Below the pieces are notes generated by a model that searched no databases, was not told the origin of the DNA, and was given only the letters and a program-made list of their open reading frames with translations. 64,000 nt of DNA from Olavius algarvensis spirochete endosymbiont (lineage in GTDB: Bacteria; Spirochaetota; Spirochaetia; DSM-2461), in the NCBI GenBank assembly GCA_900608495.1, contig UWYT01000252.1, forward strand, positions 1 through 64,000, read 5' to 3'. Both the position numbers and the translations under genes were made by a program. Positions 18,109 through 26,244 of the stretch are shown here, in pieces. Numbering within the stretch: the stretch's first letter is position 1; each line of letters starts with the position of its first letter.

Positions 18109-18660
18109 TTGAGGATAACAGGAGGCCGTTTGGCCGGCCGCATTGTTTCATGTCCCCCAGGACCTATTCGACCTGCGATGGATAGAATACGTGAATCGAT
18201 GTTTGCTGCACTTGGAGATTTAAGCAGCGTCAGCTTTCTGGATCTTTTTGCTGGCTCAGGGATAATGAGCTTGGAAGCGCTCAGTCGAGGAGCGAGAAAG
18301 GCTCTTCTGATTGAGAAAGACAGAAAGAAAAAAAAGACTATTTTAGAAAATTTAAAGATTGCAGGAGGGGAAGAATCTAGCCTTGATGAAACCAAACTGC
18401 GAATCATGCCTGTCGAGCGTTTCCTGCGGGGCAATATTGAGCGCTATGATGTGGTACATATCGATCCACCCTTTTCGATGAGCAACAAAGAAAATCTCTT
18501 AATCCTTGCAGACAGGGCCGGACAACCCTTGCCAGGCGGAACTTTGGTTTTTCATTATCCATTTGGAGATAGACTGCCTGATATCGCCTGCAATCTCAGA
18601 CTCTATGATATCCGAAATTACGGACAATCCCGGCTCGCTTTTTATACCAGGGACAATTAA
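18109..18660 (+). CDS. rsmD: 16S rRNA (guanine-966 N2)-methyltransferase RsmD
   Basis: A 183-residue methyltransferase from a TTG at 18109. The opening LRITGGRLAGRIVSCPPG is the typical RsmD N-terminus, followed by RPAMDRIRESMFAAL, the SAM loop DLFAGSGIMSLEALSRGA, and the catalytic DPPF (HIDPPF) near residue 119. It methylates G966 of 16S rRNA in the 30S subunit. A longer in-frame start at 18028 would place 27 extra residues inside recG and does not resemble the family. It shares the long plus-strand run with recG, which is a common neighbour. Confidence 0.93.
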   Translation: MRITGGRLAGRIVSCPPGPIRPAMDRIRESMFAALGDLSSVSFLDLFAGSGIMSLEALSRGARKALLIEKDRKKKKTILENLKIAGGEESSLDETKLRIMPVERFLRGNIERYDVVHIDPPFSMSNKENLLILADRAGQPLPGGTLVFHYPFGDRLPDIACNLRLYDIRNYGQSRLAFYTRDN

Positions 18661-18725
18661 CCAAATTTTTCTCAGCGGTCCTTCGCAATAATTCGATATA
18701 CAAAGCGAAGCATTTGGAGGATTTG

Positions 18726-20366
18726 GTGTCGCGCTTTCAATTACTTAGATTCTGCGCCCTGTTGCTTGCAGCATTGGCGTTTCGCGCAAATTTCATCCTC
18801 TCCGCCTTAACTCACACGGTTATTCAGTCGGATACATTGTATGGGCTTTCAGTTCGTTACAAGGTTCCTTTGAATTGGATTATGCGCGCGAACAATCTAA
18901 GGAATGATAGTATACACCCTGGAAAAAAACTCGTAATCCCGATCGATGGAATCGAATTTATTCATATAGCACCCGGAGACACTCTTTCGGGAATTGCGTT
19001 GGAGTTTGGCGTGGAAGTGGAGGAGCTGCAGCGGATTAACAACATGAAATCCCATGAGATTGGAATTGGGCAGAAGATTAGGATTCCCTCTCCAGTTCAA
19101 GCTAATAAATACCGGGTAGCTGCAGGCGATAACCTGCTTGCAATTGCACGACGCTATAATCTGTCCGTGGAACAGCTCAAGGCATATAACAGGCTTGATA
19201 ACGACGTAATCTATCCGGGACAGATTCTGATTACCAAGGTGGAACGACCCGAAACATACCGCATACAGAAAGGGGAGTCACTCTGGCTGATTGCAAAACG
19301 CTTCGGTTTATCAGTGACCGATTTGAAGATGTGGAATTCACTGCAGAGCGATGAAATCCGTCTGGGTGATGTGCTGACACTGTTTCCAGGCCTTGGCAAA
19401 ATTGATTCGAGCAAGGTGGACAATGAACTCGCCTTAGCGTCTATCAGAATTCCGAAAGAAGAAGATAGCGGCACCAAACACACTGTTTTGAAAAATGAAG
19501 GAGAGTATTTTTTCAGCTCTCCAAAAATCGCAGATCAACCAAGTGTTAGCTACTGGGAAAACTCGGAAGCCTCCACCCTGACGGACTACCGCAGGGCCAA
19601 GCAGATTCTAGACAAATTTAGAAATCAAATCGACGCAATGAAAACCAAGAGCAATGCGTTAAAGGGATGGCACATTGTAATAGACCCTGGTCACGGTGGT
19701 TTGGACCCCGGGGCGATCGTTTCGGTTGCGGACGGCGTCGGCAACCCGCTCGTCATTACCGAGGATGAGTATGTCTATGACATCTCAATGCGTCTTTATC
19801 GAATCCTGCTTTTACACGATGCCTCAGTGTCTCTGACGGTGCTCTCGCCAGACCATCATGTCAGGGATGGGGTTAATGCGCGCCAAACCTTTGTGAACTT
19901 GAAGAATGAAGTGTACAACGCAGAATTCCTTAGTGCACAAAAAAGCTGGAGACCTGTTGGAACTATTGAGGGTTTAGACATGCGCAAGTCCATTGCCTCC
20001 AAAGAGATTGCTGAAGTTGCCGCACGGAATAAACGAAAAGGAACGATATTTGTTAGCCTCCATGCGGATAATTCTCCAGAGCTACCACCTGGTAGAGCGG
20101 TTCTCTATGACGGAGAAAGCGATAAGGAACTCAAAAATTCCATGCGTTTCGCTACTGCACTCTCCTCGCATCTTGGAGGAGGGGCGTTTATCAGACATCA
20201 GAAACTGAAAGTTTTGCAGAACAATCCGGCAGATGTTGCAGCTCTTGTTGAGGTGCGGAATATAAGTTATTCCCACAATGCCTGGGCCTTAAGATCGTCC
20301 GATTTGCGCGAACAAGATGCATTGATGATTGCGGATGGTTTGCTGGCATGGGCGCGAGAACATTAG
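18726..20366 (+). CDS. N-acetylmuramoyl-L-alanine amidase (Amidase_3) with four LysM domains
   Basis: A 546-residue cell-wall hydrolase. A signal peptide (about residues 1-26) is followed by four LysM repeats at roughly 30-73, 78-122, 128-172 and 175-219, each with a Y/H-x-V/I-x-x-GDTL-type start and an N-x-L then GQ-x-L/I end. A linker leads to an Amidase_3 catalytic domain from about 315: DPGHGG, EDEY, SLHADN (zinc ligands) and VEVRNISY, with the catalytic glutamate. It cuts peptide stems from glycan strands, in division or remodelling. The GTG at 18726 is preceded by GGAGG at 18716-18720 with five bases between, better than TTG 18714. The large insert between the first two zinc sites is unusual. 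Confidence 0.92.
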   Translation: MSRFQLLRFCALLLAALAFRANFILSALTHTVIQSDTLYGLSVRYKVPLNWIMRANNLRNDSIHPGKKLVIPIDGIEFIHIAPGDTLSGIALEFGVEVEELQRINNMKSHEIGIGQKIRIPSPVQANKYRVAAGDNLLAIARRYNLSVEQLKAYNRLDNDVIYPGQILITKVERPETYRIQKGESLWLIAKRFGLSVTDLKMWNSLQSDEIRLGDVLTLFPGLGKIDSSKVDNELALASIRIPKEEDSGTKHTVLKNEGEYFFSSPKIADQPSVSYWENSEASTLTDYRRAKQILDKFRNQIDAMKTKSNALKGWHIVIDPGHGGLDPGAIVSVADGVGNPLVITEDEYVYDISMRLYRILLLHDASVSLTVLSPDHHVRDGVNARQTFVNLKNEVYNAEFLSAQKSWRPVGTIEGLDMRKSIASKEIAEVAARNKRKGTIFVSLHADNSPELPPGRAVLYDGESDKELKNSMRFATALSSHLGGGAFIRHQKLKVLQNNPADVAALVEVRNISYSHNAWALRSSDLREQDALMIADGLLAWAREH

Positions 20367-20398
20367 CCGCTGGACTACGCTACAGTGGGTGGCATAAT

Positions 20399-21529
20399 AT
20401 GTTTCAGATGAGCGAAAACGACGGAGGGCGACTTAGAACTCCTGGAGGAACAATGAGCCTCTTTTTCGAAGAAGCTCATCGACATCGACATCTATTGCGT
20501 CTTGTGGAAGATCATTTCATTTCCTGGGGCTATTTGCCTGTGCTTACTCCGGTTATCGACTACTTTGAGACTTATAGGCTTTTGCTTAGTCATAAACAGG
20601 AGGAGCATAGCTATCGCTTCCCAGATAGGGGTGGAAAACTCTTGATGCTGCGTTCGGATGTTACCTTATTTCTGGCTAAGCAGATGGGACTCTCGTGTGG
20701 CCCCCTGCCTAGACGGGTTTACTACGCTGACAGTGTTATCCGCCACCAGGAAGAGGAGGACATTGCGAGCGATGAGTTATTCCAGTCGGGGGCCGAGCTT
20801 GTCGGTTTGAGTGGATTGGATGGCGATCTGGAGATTCTTATGATGCTGTATGATTTACTCGGAGCCATGAATCTTCGGGACTGGCGCATGCATATCGGTT
20901 CTCGTGCACTCCTCGATGCGGTTTTGGGCGCGAGCATAAAACCAGCCCGGGCAAGAGAACTCCTGGAGATTAGAGATAGGGAAGAACTTGAGAAGCTATT
21001 TAGTGATGCGGGATTGAACTCCCCACGTCAGCGTACCGAGCTGCTTATGTTTCTTGGGGAAGCAGAGGATTTTGTGGAATACGCGCCTGGCCTGGTAACT
21101 CGTTTTGGTATTTCGAAAAACGAGGGATCAGATGCGGTAATAAAGGCGCTAGACCATCTAATCTCCTTGGCAACAAATCTGAAGGAACTCACTTCGAACA
21201 AGAATATAAGGGTAGATCTGTCTGTAACAGGAGATCAATCCTATTATTCTGGATTTACGGTTATGGTTTTTGCCGAGGGGGCAAATACGGCTATTGCTTC
21301 CGGAGGCAGGTACGACAATCTTCTTGGCTCGTTCGGCAACAGTGCCGCTGCCGCGGGATTCAGTATGATGATGCGTAAGATTGAACCCTTAAGCAGATAT
21401 GCTACGGGCAGCAAGATGTCTGTGAGTGGCGCACGCGGCACTACCTTCGCTGCCCGATACCGTGACGCGAGGGAGCGTCGAATTAATGGCGAACGGATAG
21501 TGCTGAATACCGACAAAACCAGTGGCTGA
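20399..21529 (+). CDS. hisZ: ATP phosphoribosyltransferase regulatory subunit HisZ
   Basis: A 376-residue class II synthetase-like protein, a paralogue of histidyl-tRNA synthetase. It shows YFETYRLLL, LRSDVTLFLAKQM (motif 2-like region), RRVYYADSVIR and a C-terminal ASGGRYDNLL. It lacks the synthetase motif RGLDYYTG and the anticodon-binding domain, as HisZ does; the true HisS lies separately at 38940. HisZ combines with short HisG to give an active, histidine-inhibited first enzyme of histidine synthesis. The ATG at 20399 is preferred; an upstream frame overlaps the amidase. It overlaps hisG. A second ATG at 20408 is possible. Confidence 0.9.
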   Translation: MFQMSENDGGRLRTPGGTMSLFFEEAHRHRHLLRLVEDHFISWGYLPVLTPVIDYFETYRLLLSHKQEEHSYRFPDRGGKLLMLRSDVTLFLAKQMGLSCGPLPRRVYYADSVIRHQEEEDIASDELFQSGAELVGLSGLDGDLEILMMLYDLLGAMNLRDWRMHIGSRALLDAVLGASIKPARARELLEIRDREELEKLFSDAGLNSPRQRTELLMFLGEAEDFVEYAPGLVTRFGISKNEGSDAVIKALDHLISLATNLKELTSNKNIRVDLSVTGDQSYYSGFTVMVFAEGANTAIASGGRYDNLLGSFGNSAAAAGFSMMMRKIEPLSRYATGSKMSVSGARGTTFAARYRDARERRINGERIVLNTDKTSG

Positions 21530-22151
21530 CCCTCTGACAATTGCGATTCCAAACGGCCGTCTTCTCAAGCCACTCATGGACTATTTCTCTATTAAGGGTA
21601 TTCAAATCAAATTTGGCTCTCGCAAGCTTTCGGCCGTCGATTCGAGTGGCAGGCTGGAATTTTACAAGGTAAAAAACAGCGATCTGCCAACTTACGTTCA
21701 TCACCGAATAACCGGACTTGGAATTGCGGGTGATGATACTCTGATCGAATCCGGACACTCGTTCGTAAGGCTTTCAACCCTGCCTATCGGCAAGACAAGT
21801 CTTTGTATTGCGGCGCCAAAGGATTCGCCGGCCGTAGAGGAACATGGTGCATCTGTTGTCAATGTTGCTACCAGTTATGTTCGTCTCACGCGAGAATGGT
21901 TTCATCGACGGGGTATTCCGGTGAAGATAATAAGACTCGGGGGGAGTGTCGAATTGGCACCGCGCCTGGGTTTAGCAGAATACATCACCGATTTGGTTGA
22001 AACCGGCGGTACTCTTAAGGCAAACGGCCTTGAAATACTGAAGAAACTTGCGGATCTTAGAGTAAGGCTTATTGCCAATCCAGCATATTTCAAACTTCAC
22101 TATCGTGAAATCGGCGAGTTTACCGATATTTTGACGAGAGGGAAACGATGA
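21522..22151 (+). CDS. hisG: ATP phosphoribosyltransferase catalytic subunit, short form
   Basis: A 209-residue protein that joins ATP and PRPP in the first step of histidine synthesis. It begins LTIAIPNGRLLKPL, as short HisG proteins do, and has IRLGGSVELAPRLGLAEYITDLVETGGTL, the conserved region that includes the PRPP-binding segment. The C-terminal regulatory domain of long HisG is missing, consistent with its partner hisZ immediately upstream. It starts with a GTG at 21522 inside the hisZ end and ends in an ATGA overlap with hisB, so the three genes are tightly coupled. Confidence 0.95.
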   Translation: MADPLTIAIPNGRLLKPLMDYFSIKGIQIKFGSRKLSAVDSSGRLEFYKVKNSDLPTYVHHRITGLGIAGDDTLIESGHSFVRLSTLPIGKTSLCIAAPKDSPAVEEHGASVVNVATSYVRLTREWFHRRGIPVKIIRLGGSVELAPRLGLAEYITDLVETGGTLKANGLEILKKLADLRVRLIANPAYFKLHYREIGEFTDILTRGKR

Positions 22152-22726
22152 TTGAACTTCACCGAGTAAGCAAAGAAACCAATGTTCACGTAATTCTGGA
22201 TATGGACGAACCAGGCAAATCAAGTATAAAAACGGAACTCGCCTTTCTCAATCATATGCTAACCGCGATGTCATTTCACGGCAGGTTTCGCCTCAATCTG
22301 GTTGCCACCGGGGATGTCGATGTAGACCCGCATCATTTGATTGAAGATACTGGTCTGGTTATTGGTTCAGCATTTGAGCAGGTCAGGTTGAAATCCGATG
22401 GTATTAAGCGTTACGGCAGTGCACTCATTCCCATGGATGATGCGTTGAGCGAGGTGGTTGTGGATGCTGGGGGGAGGCCCTATCTTTGCTGGAACGTTAA
22501 TTGGGCTCAACCGAGAGCGGGGAATTTAGACCTTTCACTTCTGCGGGATTTCTTTTGGGGATTGGCAACTGGGGGGAAGATGAATCTTCACTTATCTGTT
22601 CGATATTCTGAAAATGGACACCATGCCGCTGAAGCGCTTTTCAAGGCGGTGGGATTCGCTATCAGAGAAGCCTATAAACCGAATCAGGGTGGTACGGCGA
22701 GGATGTCAACAAAAGGAATAATCTGA
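22148..22726 (+). CDS. hisB: imidazoleglycerol-phosphate dehydratase
   Basis: A 192-residue monofunctional HisB, which removes water from imidazoleglycerol phosphate in histidine synthesis. Conserved manganese sites are visible: FLNHML, DPHHLIEDTGL near residues 57-67 and NGHHAAEALFKA near residue 157, forming the two HHxxE metal motifs. It is not fused to a phosphatase. The ATG overlaps the hisG stop (ATGA). The remaining his genes are not in this window, so the pathway is split over the chromosome. Confidence 0.95.
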   Translation: MIELHRVSKETNVHVILDMDEPGKSSIKTELAFLNHMLTAMSFHGRFRLNLVATGDVDVDPHHLIEDTGLVIGSAFEQVRLKSDGIKRYGSALIPMDDALSEVVVDAGGRPYLCWNVNWAQPRAGNLDLSLLRDFFWGLATGGKMNLHLSVRYSENGHHAAEALFKAVGFAIREAYKPNQGGTARMSTKGII

Positions 22727-22728
22727 CA

Positions 22729-23037
22729 ATGCGGTTTCCGAAAGAAGGCTTTTTGAAAATTGCCTCGCCTAAGCGGACGAAAATTGATTCCACACGCAAG
22801 GTTGCTCTGATTCGAAAGGGAAACGAGCTGTTCAACAGCGGCGATGTTGACTCCGCAAAAAAAATATTCCTAGCCTGCGGATATACCGACGGCATCATTC
22901 GCGTAGGAGATAACTGTTATAAAAATGCAGACTACTGGGAAGCCTACCGGCTTTATATCCTGGCCCCCGCTCCAGACCGGGTGGACCACTTAATCAAGAA
23001 AATGGCTCAGGTTATACAGGATTGGTTACATGGCTAG
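22729..23037 (+). CDS. small hypothetical protein, TPR-like
   Basis: I do not recognise this 102-residue protein. It is basic at the N-terminus and then appears helical, with RKGNELFNSGDVDSAKKIFLACGYTDGIIRVGDNCYKNADYWEAYRLY resembling two TPR-like helical hairpins. It starts two bases after the hisB stop and ends the long plus-strand run, so it is very probably expressed with the his genes. Nothing links it to histidine metabolism in sequence. No signal peptide or membrane helix is visible. Confidence 0.68.
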   Translation: MRFPKEGFLKIASPKRTKIDSTRKVALIRKGNELFNSGDVDSAKKIFLACGYTDGIIRVGDNCYKNADYWEAYRLYILAPAPDRVDHLIKKMAQVIQDWLHG

Positions 23038-23112
23038 GCTTATCGCTTCACGCATGCAAACACGCTACCCTCAAGCCAACTCGTTTATACAAAATAAGGT
23101 TTATGATATCAC

Positions 23113-24900
23113 CTAGGTTAACACCGCGCGAACACGCCTTATGCCTCTTGAAACAGACTGTTCTTTCACTATCTTAAACTCACCAATATCTCCAATCGAT
23201 TCCACATGCGGCCCACCACATACCTCGGTGGAAAAATTACCGATGCTGTATACCCTTATTTGCTCACCGTATTTTCCCTCAAAAAGGGCTCTCGCATTGA
23301 TATTCTTAGCCTGCTCTATTGTCATCGTCTGCACCGAAACGGGAAGATTTTCGGCAATTCTGTCATTTACTATTTTTTCTACCGATTTCTTCTCTTCATC
23401 TGTCATGGGACGTGGATGAACAAAATCAAATCTCAATCGATCGCCTGTGATGTTCGATCCTTTCTGAGCAACATGCTCCCCCAGTACTCTTCGCAGAGCC
23501 TCATGAAGCAAATGCGTCGCAGTGTGATAACGAATGGACATCAGTGAATCATCGACGAGGCCACCTTTGAATGTCTTGTCGGCACCCTTTTTGGAAATTT
23601 CCTGATGCCTCCTATATGCCTCATCAAAACCTGCTCTATCCACCGTGATGTTGTTTTCCTCAGCCAGTTCTTGAGTTAATTCAATTGGGAATCCGTAAGT
23701 ATCATACAGGTGGAAGGCCTCTTGTCCAGGTATCAGCCTCTTTTTGTTTTTGTTTAAATCTGCGAGAACCCCATAGAATTCTTTGTTGCCTTTATTGAGC
23801 GTTTTACGGAATTGTATCTCCTCCAGACTAAGCTCGGATTGTATGAATTCTTGTCTTGATGCCAGTTCGACATAAGCGCTTTCATATGTTCGAATAACAG
23901 ATTCCGCAACTTGGGCCAGAAAATTGGAATCAATACCAATTTTGAGCCCGTGGCGCACGCATCGCCTGATAAGACGACGCAGGATATAGCCCTGCCCAAG
24001 ATTGGAGGGCCTAACTGCATTTCCGTCACCGAGAATCATCGCTGCGGTTTTCACGTGGTCTGCAATAATTCGAAAAGATCTAGTGCTAGAATCATCATCG
24101 CGGTATTTTTTTCCGGAGATATCTTCAATCGATCTGATGATACCAGCAAAGAGTTCGGTTTCGTAAACCGTTTTTTTCCCCTGAAGCATGCTTATTGTTC
24201 GCTCGACACCCATGCCAGTATCCACGCAGGGTGTTTCCAAGGCCACATAAGAGCCATCTGATTGTTTGTTGTACTCAATAAACACATCGTTCCAAATCTC
24301 GAAATACTTACCGCAGAAGCATCCGGGCCGGCAATCTGATCCACATTTCTCTGCGCCAGTATCATAGAACATCTCAGAATCCGGTCCACAGGGCCCTCCC
24401 CTACCGGCTGGTTGCCACCAATTTTCCTCTCTTGGCAACTTGAAGATGTGCTCCTTAGGCACTGCAAGGGAAAGCCAGGCATTATAGGATTCATAATCAA
24501 AGGGAACATCGTTATCGCCCTCAAATACAGTTACGTAAATACGGTTCTTGTTCAAACCAAGGAAATCCTTGTTAGTTAAAAATTCATAACTCCATGCGAT
24601 GGCTTCTTTTTTGAAATAGTCCCTAATCGACCAATTCCCCAGCATTTCAAAAAAAGTCAGATGTGATGAATCACCAACAGATTCAATATCAACTGTTCTA
24701 ATACACTTCTGCACATTGACAAGACGTGAGCCAGAGGGATGATTTTCGCCTAACAAATAAGGGATAAGTGGATGCATCCCCGCAGTTGTAAATAGTACAG
24801 ACGGATCATTTTCAGGTATAAGAGACTTCCCCGATATCTCTGTGTGGTTTCGTGAGACAAAGAAGTCTATGTATCTACGTTTTAATTCATTGCCCTGCAT
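23113..24900 (-). CDS. alaS: alanyl-tRNA synthetase, short form lacking C-Ala
   Basis: A 595-residue synthetase against about 870 for most bacteria. The class II catalytic core is complete (FFVSRNHTEISG, TTAGMHPLIPYLLG, FFEMLGNWSIRDYFKKEAI), followed by the helical tRNA-binding part and the editing domain with HTATHLLH and CGGPHV, the zinc ligands that remove mischarged Ser and Gly. It ends directly after the editing (SAD) domain; the C-Ala dimerisation and tRNA-gripping domain is absent. From memory, Borrelia AlaRS is similarly about 594 residues, so this is a lineage trait and not truncation. It lies 71 bases downstream of a FliG paralogue. Confidence 0.96.
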   Translation of the reverse strand: MQGNELKRRYIDFFVSRNHTEISGKSLIPENDPSVLFTTAGMHPLIPYLLGENHPSGSRLVNVQKCIRTVDIESVGDSSHLTFFEMLGNWSIRDYFKKEAIAWSYEFLTNKDFLGLNKNRIYVTVFEGDNDVPFDYESYNAWLSLAVPKEHIFKLPREENWWQPAGRGGPCGPDSEMFYDTGAEKCGSDCRPGCFCGKYFEIWNDVFIEYNKQSDGSYVALETPCVDTGMGVERTISMLQGKKTVYETELFAGIIRSIEDISGKKYRDDDSSTRSFRIIADHVKTAAMILGDGNAVRPSNLGQGYILRRLIRRCVRHGLKIGIDSNFLAQVAESVIRTYESAYVELASRQEFIQSELSLEEIQFRKTLNKGNKEFYGVLADLNKNKKRLIPGQEAFHLYDTYGFPIELTQELAEENNITVDRAGFDEAYRRHQEISKKGADKTFKGGLVDDSLMSIRYHTATHLLHEALRRVLGEHVAQKGSNITGDRLRFDFVHPRPMTDEEKKSVEKIVNDRIAENLPVSVQTMTIEQAKNINARALFEGKYGEQIRVYSIGNFSTEVCGGPHVESIGDIGEFKIVKEQSVSRGIRRVRAVLT

Positions 24901-24971
24901 GTGCCTATCGTATCTATCGGCAAAGCTCTATTCAAGTTATGAATGGACCACCCGGTCAGATAAACGAACAT

Positions 24972-26171
24972 TCATTCAATCAGATCGGATTCCTCGCGGA
25001 TTATCAAATAAGTCCCGTTTTCTTCGCCGTTGCGTAGTCTTTCAAGAAAATTCCTAACCGCAGTATCCACCTCCGATTTCAGAACCGCGCCCATAATATC
25101 TGATTCATCTTCAACCATCAGGCGTCGGCGTTTGGGCAGAGAAAGCTTGATACGATCCCTGATTTCTCGAGCCTGCCCCTTCATAAGCAGAGCTATCTCC
25201 CTTTCTCCCATCTCAGCCAAAATGCCTTGAATATCCCTATCCCGCATATGAATAACGCTATCCATGGTGTAGAGTCTTTTCTTAACCTGATCCGCAAGCG
25301 CAGCATCAGCAGTCTCCAGACTATCTAGTAAGCGGCGTTCACCCGAAATATCCATATGTCGCAGGATATCGGCGAGAATTAATCTGCCATCAAATTCGTC
25401 GCTTTCATCTTTTCCAATATGTCGGAGTTTATCCTGCAAGCCTGCTTCAACGATATGCACAAGTTCCATTGACACTTTTCGAGCCCGAGCCATTCTAAGC
25501 ACAACCTGGAGGAGTTTATCCCTGGGCAGCGCCTTTAAGAAGCTGGATGCCTTTGAAGGCTCGATTTGGGTTAGTACAAATGCCAAAACTGCAGGATTTT
25601 CTTTGTGCAAAAGATTTGTCAACTGTGAAGAGGAAAGAGCGTTCAAAAATGCGAACCGTTTAGGAATCGCATCCGGCATTGACTTCAGGATAATCCTTTC
25701 CGCTTCGTCTTTGCCGAAGGCCGCCGTCAGAATTTCCATCGCCGCATCTACTCCACCCCTCACTCTCCTTACCTTGACATCAGCTAAGGTTTCGCAAAAT
25801 TCATCAAGGAGACTCTGCGCCTCAACCAAGTCCATGCGCCGGATAGTTGCTATTTCTCGCGCTATTTCCTCTGCTTCATCTGGATTCAGTTTGGCCATAA
25901 CCCGCGCCGCCTCATCTATTCCCAGAAGCAATATCAGGCGCGCTGCCTTCCTTCTTCCTTCAGTCCCAGCCAGTTTAAGCAAGCTTCCCACGGGTTCTTT
26001 CTCAGCTTCGACTCGATTTTGAATAACTGTTTTTTTGGACGACTTCTTTCCGATCCCCAACTTAATCTGAGCTTGGAGATTCTCGTGTTTTTTCTTTCTC
26101 CCCTTTCCCCTTACTGCCGGCGCTTCAACTGAAGACGCTGTCAATTCAATCCCGGATTTCATTTTATCCAT
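24972..26171 (-). CDS. FliG-family protein, FliG1-like paralogue
   Basis: A 399-residue FliG homologue, longer than the usual 330-345 because of a basic N-terminal extension of about 60 residues (KGRKKKHEN, KKSSKK). FliG-N is recognisable in AARLILLLGIDEAARVMAKLNPDEAEEIAREIA. The middle domain has KENPAVLAFVLTQI where flagellar FliG has EHPQT, and the C-terminal torque helix region reads MDSVIHMRDRDIQGILAEMGEREIALLMKG, keeping the charged spacing only in part. FliG couples stators to the flagellar rotor; spirochaetes carry two copies, and the fliG1 copy sits next to alaS in Borrelia, as here. ATG 26171 fits GGGAGGTG upstream; the GTG at 26183 falls inside that site. Confidence 0.83.
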   Translation of the reverse strand: MDKMKSGIELTASSVEAPAVRGKGRKKKHENLQAQIKLGIGKKSSKKTVIQNRVEAEKEPVGSLLKLAGTEGRRKAARLILLLGIDEAARVMAKLNPDEAEEIAREIATIRRMDLVEAQSLLDEFCETLADVKVRRVRGGVDAAMEILTAAFGKDEAERIILKSMPDAIPKRFAFLNALSSSQLTNLLHKENPAVLAFVLTQIEPSKASSFLKALPRDKLLQVVLRMARARKVSMELVHIVEAGLQDKLRHIGKDESDEFDGRLILADILRHMDISGERRLLDSLETADAALADQVKKRLYTMDSVIHMRDRDIQGILAEMGEREIALLMKGQAREIRDRIKLSLPKRRRLMVEDESDIMGAVLKSEVDTAVRNFLERLRNGEENGTYLIIREESDLIE

Positions 26172-26244
26172 GACGCACCGCACCTCCCAAAATGCTGCAA
26201 CTCAGCCTGATAAAACCTCTTCCACTTCAGTACTGTCTACTAAT

